64,000 bases of DNA, taken from Stenotrophomonas rhizophila (lineage in GTDB: Bacteria; Pseudomonadota; Gammaproteobacteria; Xanthomonadales; Xanthomonadaceae). Positions 30,166 through 38,005 of the stretch are shown in pieces (within the stretch, counting starts at the first letter, position 1; each line of letters opens with the position of its first letter). The stretch is from the NCBI RefSeq assembly GCF_001704155.1, contig NZ_CP016294.1, positions 167,001 through 231,000 on the forward strand, written 5' to 3'. The translations under genes and the position numbers were made by a program. Under the pieces are notes generated by a model that was given only the letters and a program-made list of their open reading frames with translations, did no database searches and was not told the origin of the DNA.

Positions 30166-32721
30166 ATGTCATTGCAGGAGTACCGGCGCAAGCGCCGCTT
30201 CGGTGAAACCCCGGAACCCGACGACGAGCGCCGGGGCGCCGTCGCGCGCCGACCCATCTTCGTGGTGCAGCTGCATCACGCCAGTGCACGTCACTACGAT
30301 TTCCGGTTGGAAGCCGATGGCGTGCTGAAGAGCTGGGCCGTGCCGAAGGGACCGTCGCTGCGCGTGGGCGAGAAGCGGCTGGCGGTGGAGGTGGAAGACC
30401 ACCCGCTGTCCTACGCCACGTTCGAGGGCGATATTCCCGAAGGCCACTACGGCGCCGGGCATGTGGATGTCTACGACCACGGCACGTGGGCCTGTGATGG
30501 CGACCCGCTGGAGGCGATCGCCGCCGGCAAAGTCGACCTCGTGCTGCATGGGAGCCGGCTCAAGGGCGGCTGGAAGCTGGTGCGCACCAACATGAAAGGG
30601 AAGCAGCATCAGTGGCTGCTGATCAAGCGTGATGACGAGGAGGCGCGCGATACCGACGCGGACGCGCTGCTGGAGGAGGCTGTGCCACCGAAGCGAACGT
30701 CGACGAAGACCGTAAAGACCATCAAGTCCACCACGACCACAAAGACAAGCTCCAGCCGCTCTTCCAGGACGACCAGGACAATCAAACCGGTTGCACGCCG
30801 CAACGCCGACGCTCGCTGGGCAAAACGCGCGCTGTCGCTGGAGCATGCACGCGACAAGCCCTATCCCCACGACTTCAAACCCCAGCTCACCGATCACCGC
30901 GACACTGCACCCGACGGCGAAACCTGGCTGCACGAGATCAAGTGGGATGGCTACCGCCTGCTGGCCGATGTGCGCGATGGCGTGGTGGCGCTGCGCTCGC
31001 GCAACGGCTTGAACTGGACGGAAGACTTCCCGGAAGTGGTGCAGGCCATTCAGGCACTGCCGGTCACCGACCTGCGCCTGGATGGCGAGCTGGTGGTGCT
31101 GGATGCGCAGGGCCGCAGCGATTTCACCGGCCTGCAGAAAGTGATTGACGGCACCGCCAAGCAGCCGCTGCGCTACGTGGTGTTCGACATGCCCGGCGTG
31201 GCCGGTGTGGATATCAGCCGCGCGCCGCTGCTGGAACGCAAGACACTGCTGAAGGACCTGCTGGGTGACACGCCCGGCACACTGGCATACAGCGACCACG
31301 TGCTCGATCACGGCCCGGCGGTTTTCGAGGCAAGCGGCAAGGCCGGCTTCGAAGGCATCATCAGCAAGCGGGTGGATGCGCCGTACGTCAACGCGCGCTC
31401 GCCCAGCTGGGTGAAGGTGAAGCACGAGAACACCGATGAGTTCCTGGTGGTGGGATACACCGACCCCAAGGGATCACGCAGTGGCTTCGGCTCACTGTTG
31501 ATGGCTGTGCCCGAAAAAAGCGGCCTGCGTTACGTGGGCCGCGTGGGTACCGGCTTCGATGATGCCAAGCTGGCTGCCATGCACCGCCAGCTGAAGGCAT
31601 TGGATACCGACAAGGCCGCCGTGGAACTGCCTTCGCACGTGCCGTTCAAGGCGAGCAGCGTGCATTGGGTCAAACCCACGTTGGTGGCCGAAGTTGCCTT
31701 CCGTGGCTGGGCCAAGGAAGGGCTGCTGCGGCAGGCCAGCTTCAAGCGCCTGCGCGAAGACAAGACGGCCAAGGAGCTGGGTGCGGCTGCCAGTGCGGTA
31801 CCTGCCAAGGCCGCGAAGGCGACGAAGGCACCCGCAAAGGCGAAAGCGCCCGATCGCGCCGCCGACGGCGTGACCATCTCGCACCCCGAACGTGTGGTGT
31901 TCGCCAACGCCAGGCTGACCAAGGGCGACGTCGCCGACTATTACCGGCAGATGGCGCGCTGGATCCTGCCCGAGGTCGCCCGCCGCCCGCTGTCACTGCT
32001 GCGCTGCCCCGATGGCGTGGACAAGCCGTGCTTCTTCCAGAAGCACCACGGCACCGGCCTGGGCGACGCGGTGGAAGCCATCCCGCTGGAGCAGAAGAGC
32101 GGCCGCGAGGACTACCTCTATATCGAAGACACCGAAGGCCTGCTGCAGCTGGTGCAGATGAACACCCTGGAACTGCACCCGTGGGGCGCCAGCGTGGACG
32201 ACCCCGAGCATCCGGACCGGTTGGTGTTCGACCTGGATCCCGGTGAGGGCGTGACCTGGGCGGCGATCAAGGCCGCAGCACGCGATGTGCGCGACCGCCT
32301 GCAGGAGATCGGGTTGGAAAGCTTCGTACGCCTGTCCGGCGGCAAGGGCGTGCACGTGGTGGTGCCACTCACGCCCAAGGCGGATTGGGCGCAGGCCAAG
32401 GATTTCTGCGAGTCGTTCGCCCAGGCGATGGCCGAGCACGCACCGGATCGCTACGTGGCCACGATGAGCAAGGCCAAGCGCACCGGCGTGATCTTCATTG
32501 ATTGGCTGCGCAATGCGCGCGGCGCCACAAGCGTGTGTTCGTGGTCGCTGCGTGCCAGGCCATCAGCCGGCGTGGCAGTGCCGCTGCGCTGGGAAGAGCT
32601 GGGACGTGTCACCGCCGCCGATGCGTTTGCGTTGCCCAAGGCGCTGCAGCGTGCGCAGAAGCTGAAGAAAGATCCCTGGGAAGGGATCGATCAGGTCAAG
32701 CAGGTGTTGCCTGCGCTGTGA
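30166..32721 (+). CDS. ligD: DNA ligase D (3'-phosphoesterase, ATP ligase, primase-polymerase)
   Basis: An 851-residue three-domain NHEJ enzyme in the order phosphoesterase, ligase, polymerase. Residues about 1-155 are the 3'-phosphoesterase (VVQLHHASARHYDFRLE, then EGHYGAGHV). The ligase domain carries the adenylated Lys in EIKWDGYR near residue 259, with LRLDGELVVLD and EGIISKRVDAPY. A Lys/Thr-rich linker (about 175-205) and a Lys/Ala-rich linker (about 545-560) separate the domains. The polymerase domain starts near residue 565 (HPERVVF) with FDLDPGEGVTW and RLSGGKGVHVVVPL holding catalytic residues. Length is normal. Converges on the minus-strand membrane gene with a 14-base gap. Confidence 0.96.
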   Translation: MSLQEYRRKRRFGETPEPDDERRGAVARRPIFVVQLHHASARHYDFRLEADGVLKSWAVPKGPSLRVGEKRLAVEVEDHPLSYATFEGDIPEGHYGAGHVDVYDHGTWACDGDPLEAIAAGKVDLVLHGSRLKGGWKLVRTNMKGKQHQWLLIKRDDEEARDTDADALLEEAVPPKRTSTKTVKTIKSTTTTKTSSSRSSRTTRTIKPVARRNADARWAKRALSLEHARDKPYPHDFKPQLTDHRDTAPDGETWLHEIKWDGYRLLADVRDGVVALRSRNGLNWTEDFPEVVQAIQALPVTDLRLDGELVVLDAQGRSDFTGLQKVIDGTAKQPLRYVVFDMPGVAGVDISRAPLLERKTLLKDLLGDTPGTLAYSDHVLDHGPAVFEASGKAGFEGIISKRVDAPYVNARSPSWVKVKHENTDEFLVVGYTDPKGSRSGFGSLLMAVPEKSGLRYVGRVGTGFDDAKLAAMHRQLKALDTDKAAVELPSHVPFKASSVHWVKPTLVAEVAFRGWAKEGLLRQASFKRLREDKTAKELGAAASAVPAKAAKATKAPAKAKAPDRAADGVTISHPERVVFANARLTKGDVADYYRQMARWILPEVARRPLSLLRCPDGVDKPCFFQKHHGTGLGDAVEAIPLEQKSGREDYLYIEDTEGLLQLVQMNTLELHPWGASVDDPEHPDRLVFDLDPGEGVTWAAIKAAARDVRDRLQEIGLESFVRLSGGKGVHVVVPLTPKADWAQAKDFCESFAQAMAEHAPDRYVATMSKAKRTGVIFIDWLRNARGATSVCSWSLRARPSAGVAVPLRWEELGRVTAADAFALPKALQRAQKLKKDPWEGIDQVKQVLPAL

Positions 32722-32735
32722 TCGGGCGCGCGGAC

Positions 32736-33119
32736 TCACCGAGGCCGATACCGCGCTCCAACCCAGATTCCAATCGCCTGCACCGGCAACGACACCAACA
32801 ACGTCACCACGAACCAGAACGGGTAATCGCTGCCCAGGTCCCACGCGGCAAACACCGACGCGGCGGCAATCAATACCCACACCACGCCCCCATGCACATA
32901 CGGCCACATTGGCGCATAGCGCGCCGCAAATGCCGTAGCGGCAATGCCACCCAGGATCGTCCAGCCCAGGTCCCACGCCAGCCGCACCTCGCCCTCGCCC
33001 AAGCCCAGCCAGGGCGCGATCCATCCACCGGCACCGCTCACCATGCCCAGCACGAACAGCGCCACCACGACGCAGAGCACCGAGAGCACCACGGTCTTCG
33101 CGGTGGACAGTGCGGACAT
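32736..33119 (-). CDS. Small four-helix membrane protein
   Basis: A 127-residue hydrophobic protein with about four transmembrane helices (residues 8-28, 45-62, 72-90, 98-118). ATG at 33119 (MSALSTAKTVV) is 5 bases downstream of the eda stop, so it is probably the last gene of the kdgK-eda unit. No family recognised; a role in the uronate pathway is only positional. Confidence 0.7.
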   Translation of the reverse strand: MSALSTAKTVVLSVLCVVVALFVLGMVSGAGGWIAPWLGLGEGEVRLAWDLGWTILGGIAATAFAARYAPMWPYVHGGVVWVLIAAASVFAAWDLGSDYPFWFVVTLLVSLPVQAIGIWVGARYRPR

Positions 33120-33124
33120 CGAGG

Positions 33125-33763
33125 TCACCCCACCAGCGCCGCCGACGCCCGCGCCAGTTCCTCGATCCCCGCCCAATCGCGCGCCTGCAGCAGCGCCCGC
33201 GTGGTCAACCAGGACCCACCGACGCACAGCACATTGGGCAGGTGCAGGAAGTCGCGCGCGGTCTGCGCGCTGATTCCGCCGGTCGGGCAGAACCGCACAT
33301 CGCCGAACGGGCCGTTCCATGCCGAGAGCATTGCCGTGCCACCGGCCTGCACCGCCGGGAAGAACTTGAACGTATCCAGCCCGTGCTCCAGCCCCAGCAT
33401 CAGCTCGGACGAGGTGGCCACGCCCGGCAGGAACGGCAGGTCGGTATCGCGCGCGGCGGCGTACAGCCGTTCGGTCGCACCGGGCGCCACCGCAAAGCGG
33501 CCACCTGCGGCCTTGACCCGCTCCATCTGGGTGGCGGTCAGCACGGTACCGGCACCGACCACGGCATCGGGCACGGCTTCCACCATCGCCTGGATCGCCT
33601 CCATCGCAATGGCGGTACGCAGGGTCACCTCGATCACCGGCAGCCCGCCGTTGAACAGCGCCTGCGCGACATGCACCGCCTCGTCCACGCTTTCAGGGGT
33701 GTACACCGGAATCACCGGGGCCAGTTTCAGGACTGCGCGTACGCGCGGATCAGCGCCGGACAT
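33125..33763 (-). CDS. eda: 2-dehydro-3-deoxy-phosphogluconate aldolase
   Basis: Cleaves 2-keto-3-deoxy-6-phosphogluconate to pyruvate and glyceraldehyde 3-phosphate, the last step of uronate and Entner-Doudoroff catabolism. The 212-residue class I aldolase shows PVIEVTLRT, VGAGTVLT, FAVAPGAT, FLPGVATSSE and LDTFKFFPA, where the Lys before FFPA forms the Schiff base, then FCPTGGIS. It overlaps the end of kdgK by 14 bases, indicating translational coupling. Confidence 0.95.
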   Translation of the reverse strand: MSGADPRVRAVLKLAPVIPVYTPESVDEAVHVAQALFNGGLPVIEVTLRTAIAMEAIQAMVEAVPDAVVGAGTVLTATQMERVKAAGGRFAVAPGATERLYAAARDTDLPFLPGVATSSELMLGLEHGLDTFKFFPAVQAGGTAMLSAWNGPFGDVRFCPTGGISAQTARDFLHLPNVLCVGGSWLTTRALLQARDWAGIEELARASAALVG

Positions 33764-34766
33764 CGAATCGCTCCTCGCCCGTCAGGGCCAGTACGTCAGC
33801 TTCACTGACGGGGTTGAAATCACCGGGGATGGAATGCTTCAGGCTGGCCGCGGCCAGGCCGAAACGCACGATCGCGTCCGGTTCGAACCCTTGCATCATG
33901 CCATGCAGGATGCCGGCAGCGAATGCATCGCCGCCGCCAATGCGGTCGACGATGCCGATCAATTCGCGCGCGGGCGCCACCGCGCGGGTGCCGTCGCGGC
34001 CCAGCAGCATCGCGCCGAGCGTGTGGTGATCCACGCTGACCGGTGTGCGCTGCGTGCATGCCATCCACTGCAGGCGCGGGAAGGCGGCGAAGGCCTGTAT
34101 CGCAGCGGCGTCCACGCGGTCGGCCAGCGCGGCCTGCTCGAACTGCCCGCCCAACACCACGCCGATATCGCGGTAGTCGGCAAACGCCACCGTGGCGCAG
34201 CCGAACAGCTCGCGCAGGATGCGCGGTGCATCGCCTTCCCAGCGCGCCCACAGCGACGGGCGGAAGTTGCCGTCGAAGGAGACCTTGACCCCGCGTTCGC
34301 ACGCCGCGCGCGCTGCGACCAGGGTCGCCTCGGCCATCGCCGGGTTCAGCGCCGGGCTCACCCCGGACAGGTGCAGCCACTGCGCGCCGCGCAGCAGCGA
34401 ATCCCAGTCGTAGTCGGCCGCCGTGCCCAGCGAGAATGCAGAGTCCACGCGGTCGTAGACCACTTCGCTGGCGCGTTGCACCGCCCCGGTGGTGAGGAAG
34501 TACAGTCCCATGCGGCCGGGACGGGTCTGCACAGTGGAGGTGCCCACACCATGCTTTCGCAGTTCCCCGGCCACGAACTGGCCCAGCGGGTTGGCCGGCA
34601 GTGTGCTGACCATCTGCACGGTGTGCCCGAAGTGGGCCAGCGAAACCCCCACGTTGGCCTCCGCGCCGCCGGCATGCACGGCCAGCTGCGGCGTCTGCAG
34701 CAGCAGCTCACGGCCGGGCGCGCTCATGCGCAGCAACAACTCCCCGAAACAGACAACACGACTCAT
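33750..34766 (-). CDS. kdgK: 2-dehydro-3-deoxygluconokinase
   Basis: A 338-residue PfkB/ribokinase-family sugar kinase that phosphorylates 2-keto-3-deoxygluconate, the product of KduD (encoded at 54298). Visible motifs: N-terminal CFGELLLRMS, the HAGGAEANVGVSLA substrate block, FDGNFRP, and the C-terminal IDRIGGGDAFAAG signature with the catalytic Asp. ATG at 34766 is chosen for the family start (MSRVVCFGE). First gene of the kdgK-eda unit; a candidate LacI-type operator lies 56 bases upstream. Confidence 0.94.
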   Translation of the reverse strand: MSRVVCFGELLLRMSAPGRELLLQTPQLAVHAGGAEANVGVSLAHFGHTVQMVSTLPANPLGQFVAGELRKHGVGTSTVQTRPGRMGLYFLTTGAVQRASEVVYDRVDSAFSLGTAADYDWDSLLRGAQWLHLSGVSPALNPAMAEATLVAARAACERGVKVSFDGNFRPSLWARWEGDAPRILRELFGCATVAFADYRDIGVVLGGQFEQAALADRVDAAAIQAFAAFPRLQWMACTQRTPVSVDHHTLGAMLLGRDGTRAVAPARELIGIVDRIGGGDAFAAGILHGMMQGFEPDAIVRFGLAAASLKHSIPGDFNPVSEADVLALTGEERFDVRR

Positions 34767-34821
34767 GGCGATGGATCCCTTCGTGGTGGGCATGACCTGC
34801 GGGTCAGGGCCCGGACAGTAA

Positions 34822-34838
34822 TGGCTAGCGGTGTCATT
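34822..34838 (-). promoter_or_regulatory. Candidate LacI-family operator upstream of kdgK
   Basis: TGGCTAGCGGTGTCATT contains the core CGGTGTCATT (AATGACACCG on the kdgK strand), shared with sites at 34969, 46655 and 53332. On the kdgK strand a TAGAAT hexamer overlaps the core and could be a -10 element. Assignment to the LacI regulator encoded at 52138 is inference. Confidence 0.55.
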
Positions 34839-34968
34839 CTAGCGGTGCGGGTGGCTTCGTCCACCAACCCGGTTTGTCGGAACCTATGTCCCGCAAGCGT
34901 CTACGGGACATTGAAAGTCTGTTGCGGTGCAAGATGCCCGATCCCCAACGGACTGTTAACGTCCGCCC

Positions 34969-34985
34969 TGACCAGCGGTGTCATT
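34969..34985 (+). promoter_or_regulatory. Candidate LacI-family operator upstream of the large TonB receptor
   Basis: TGACCAGCGGTGTCATT, a near-palindrome (TGACCA/TGTCA arms) with the shared CGGTGTCATT core, 56 bases before the receptor ATG. It is the most symmetric of the four sites. The surrounding 274-base divergent gap also has an 8-bp stem at 34886-34911 and no gene. Confidence 0.55.
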
Positions 34986-35040
34986 GCACTGACATGTCGC
35001 CGGATAGCTGTTTCATGTAGCACCTTGGGAGAGGGAAAAC

Positions 35041-37800
35041 ATGCAATATCGAAACATCCATAAAAAGACACCGGTTACCTTGCTCGCCCTGTCCATCGGC
35101 CTGGCGCTGAGCGGTACCACCCTGGCGCAGGATCCTGCCCCGGCCACAGCCACCGACCTGGATACCGTCACCGTCACCGGCTACCGCGCCAGCGTCGAGA
35201 AGGCGCTGGACATCAAGCGCAGCGAATCGGGCGTGGTCGACGCCATCGTTGCCGAGGATATCGGCAAGTTCCCCGATCTGAACCTGGCCGAGTCGCTGCA
35301 GCGCGTCCCGGGCGTGGTCATCACCCGTGAAGCCGGTGAAGGCCGCAACATCTCGGTGCGCGGCCTGGGCCCGGATTTCACCCGCGTCCGCATCAACGGC
35401 ATGGAAGCACTGACCACGGTAGGCGCGGGCGACCAGAGCGGCGGCACCAACCGCGGCCGTGGCTTCGACTTCAACGTGTTCGCCTCGGACCTGTTCTCGC
35501 AGCTGATCGTGCGCAAGACCGCGTCGGCCGACGTGGAAGAAGGCTCGCTGGGCGCCACGGTCGACCTGCGCACCGCGCGTCCGTTCGATTATGACGGCTA
35601 CACCTTCGCCGCCAGCGGCCAGGCCAGCTACAACGCCATGGCCGAGAAGGCCGACCCGCGCGTCGCCGCGCTGATCTCCAACACCTGGGCCGATGGCACC
35701 TTCGGGGGCCTGCTGTCGGTGGCCTATTCCGAGCGCCAGGCGCTGGAAGAAGGTTCCAACACCGGCCGCTGGGCCAACGGCCCGAGCAACGGCAACTTCA
35801 GCGCGACTTCGCCGTTCGCCGCCGCGCGTTCGGCCAACGTCTACCACCCGCGCTTCCCGCGCTACGTGCAGATGGAACACGAGCAGAAGCGCCTGGGCGT
35901 GACCGGCACCCTGCAGTGGAAGCCGACCGACGCCACTGAAATCTCGCTGGATGCGCTGTACTCGAAGATCGACGCCGAGCGCGACGAGCACTACATCGAA
36001 GCCATTTCCTTCAGCCGCGGCACCAGCAGCACCCCGCGCCTGGTCGGCAAGCCGAACATGATCGTCAAGGACGGCGTGATCGAGAACAACGCGCTGGTCT
36101 ACGGTGAATTCGACAACGTCGACATCCGCACCGAAAACCGCCACGACGAGTGGAGCACCGAGTTCAAGCAGATCGCATTGAACGGCCAGCACCGCTTCGG
36201 CGATGACTTCACCTTGTCCGGCAAGGTGGGCATCTCGCGCTCAAAGCACGAGAACCCGATCCAGACCACCATCATCATGGACAAGTACGATGTGGATGGT
36301 TACAGCTACGACTACCGGGGCAACAGCCGGTTCCCGAAGCTGAACTACGGCATCGACCCGACCAACCCGGCGGGCTGGGAACTGGCGGAAATCCGCCTGC
36401 GCCCGCAGTACGTCGACAATGACTTCGACACCGGCCAGGTCGATTTCAACTGGAACATCAGCCCCGGCTTCCGCCTGAAGGGCGGCATCCTGGCCAAGAA
36501 CTACACCTTCAGCACCGTGGAACTGCGCCGCGCCAGCGAACTGGCCGTGCCCAACTTCCCCAACGGCACCAAGATCGTGCCGGTGGACATGACCGAACAG
36601 GCCGGCCTGAAGGGCATCACCGGTACGCCCGACCAGTGGGTCGTGCCGAACCTGGACGCCATTGCCGACCAGTTCGACATCTACAGCAACTCGGGCATCT
36701 TTGCCGTCGCGCCGCGCGCCAACAACGTGCGCAGCGTGGATGAGGAAGACCGCGGCGGTTACCTGATGGGCGAATTCTCCACCGACCTGGGCAGCATTCC
36801 GTTCTCCGGTAACTTCGGTGTGCGCTACGTCAAGACCAAGCAGAGCTCCACCGGTCTTTCCACGCTGGCCACCGGCACCGTGTCCACCACGGTGGACCGC
36901 AGCTACGACGACACCCTGCCTTCGTTCAACGTGGTGGCCGAAGTGGCGCCGGACTTCCTGATCCGCCTGGGTGCGGCCAAGGTGATGAGCCGCCCGGGCC
37001 TGGGCAGCCTGACCCCGGGCGCCACGGTGGCCGTGGCCGGCGGTGCGCGCACGATCTCCAGCGGCAACCCGAACCTGGACCCGATCCGGGCCACCAACGT
37101 CGACCTGGGCTTCGAGTGGTACTTCAGCGAAGGCGCCATGGCCGGTATCGGCCTGTTCTACAAGGACATCGAAAGCTTCGTGCAGACCACCCGCGAAGTG
37201 GCGCCGTACAGCGCCAGCGGCCTGCCGGCCGAGCTGCTGATCGGTACCGGCGCCTCGCCGGCCGATGACTTCACCTACACCAAACCGGTCAACACCCCCG
37301 GTGGCGAGCTGCACGGTGTGGAAGCGAACTACACCCAGCCCTTCACCTTCCTGCCGGGCAACTGGTCCAACCTGGGCATCCAGTTGAACTACACCTGGGT
37401 TGAATCGCAGATCCAGTACATCAACTCCAGCGGCCAGCCGGTGATGAAGGCCGACCTGACCGGTCTGTCCAAGTCGAGCTGGAACGCCACGCTGTTCTAC
37501 GAAGGCAAGGTGTTCTCCGGCCGCGTTTCGGCCACCAACCGCGACGATTACCTGACCCAGGTGCCGGGCACCGAAGCAGGCTTCAACGTGGACGGTACCC
37601 ACGGCATGACCGGCACCACCTTCATCGACGCCTCGATCCGCTACGCGATCAGCGACAAGCTGGAGCTGAGCCTGGAAGGCATGAACCTGACCAACGAAGC
37701 CAGCGACGAGTGGGTGTACTCGCCGGCCACCGGTCGCCTGCCGCTTCAGTACACCGAAACCGGCCGGCAGTTCATGCTGGGCGCGCGCTACAAGTTCTGA
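35041..37800 (+). CDS. Large TonB-dependent receptor, carbohydrate-uptake type
   Basis: A 919-residue outer-membrane receptor with a signal peptide (cleavage near TTLAQ), a TonB-box-like DTVTVTGYR, and a plug with IVAEDIGKFPDLNLAESLQR, ISVRGLGPDFTRVRINGME. This plug pattern marks the large oligosaccharide receptors of Xanthomonas and Caulobacter carbohydrate-utilization loci. The barrel ends FMLGARYKF. Shine-Dalgarno GAGAGGG precedes the ATG. Divergent from kdgK, with an operator candidate on each side of the gap, it is the likely importer of uronate-containing oligosaccharides (inference). Confidence 0.93.
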   Translation: MQYRNIHKKTPVTLLALSIGLALSGTTLAQDPAPATATDLDTVTVTGYRASVEKALDIKRSESGVVDAIVAEDIGKFPDLNLAESLQRVPGVVITREAGEGRNISVRGLGPDFTRVRINGMEALTTVGAGDQSGGTNRGRGFDFNVFASDLFSQLIVRKTASADVEEGSLGATVDLRTARPFDYDGYTFAASGQASYNAMAEKADPRVAALISNTWADGTFGGLLSVAYSERQALEEGSNTGRWANGPSNGNFSATSPFAAARSANVYHPRFPRYVQMEHEQKRLGVTGTLQWKPTDATEISLDALYSKIDAERDEHYIEAISFSRGTSSTPRLVGKPNMIVKDGVIENNALVYGEFDNVDIRTENRHDEWSTEFKQIALNGQHRFGDDFTLSGKVGISRSKHENPIQTTIIMDKYDVDGYSYDYRGNSRFPKLNYGIDPTNPAGWELAEIRLRPQYVDNDFDTGQVDFNWNISPGFRLKGGILAKNYTFSTVELRRASELAVPNFPNGTKIVPVDMTEQAGLKGITGTPDQWVVPNLDAIADQFDIYSNSGIFAVAPRANNVRSVDEEDRGGYLMGEFSTDLGSIPFSGNFGVRYVKTKQSSTGLSTLATGTVSTTVDRSYDDTLPSFNVVAEVAPDFLIRLGAAKVMSRPGLGSLTPGATVAVAGGARTISSGNPNLDPIRATNVDLGFEWYFSEGAMAGIGLFYKDIESFVQTTREVAPYSASGLPAELLIGTGASPADDFTYTKPVNTPGGELHGVEANYTQPFTFLPGNWSNLGIQLNYTWVESQIQYINSSGQPVMKADLTGLSKSSWNATLFYEGKVFSGRVSATNRDDYLTQVPGTEAGFNVDGTHGMTGTTFIDASIRYAISDKLELSLEGMNLTNEASDEWVYSPATGRLPLQYTETGRQFMLGARYKF

Positions 37801-37815
37801 TCCATCGCAGACCCG

Positions 37816-37843
37816 GCGGCGGCGTGCACGTGCACGCCGCCGC
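37816..37843 (+). other. 28-bp perfect palindrome after the TonB receptor gene
   Basis: A perfect palindrome centred between 37829 and 37830, 16 bases after the receptor stop. It would form a very stable GC hairpin in the transcript. There is no T-tract, so it may act as a 3'-stabilising or attenuating structure between the receptor and the 1271-residue enzyme gene. Confidence 0.6.
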
Positions 37844-37883
37844 TGCTGCGACGCAAGATGTTGGGGAACCGCTGCTTTGCTAG

Positions 37884-37940
37884 CGTGTGCTGCGTGCAGG
37901 CGTGCGGCCGGGATGTCCGCGCGCCTGCACGCAGCGCACG
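37884..37940 (+). other. Long leader hairpin before the 1271-residue protein gene
   Basis: Bases 37884-37902 pair with 37922-37940 as a 19-bp stem with one G-T mismatch; the loop can pair further (GCGG with CCGC). It ends 65 bases before the ATG at 38006. Together with the palindrome at 37816 it makes the 205-base gap strongly structured. Confidence 0.6.
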
Positions 37941-38005
37941 TGCACTGCGTTGTGCCGCTCTCCAACGCCACTGCCGTACTGCTGAGTTGTCGAAAGGAAC
38001 CTGCC

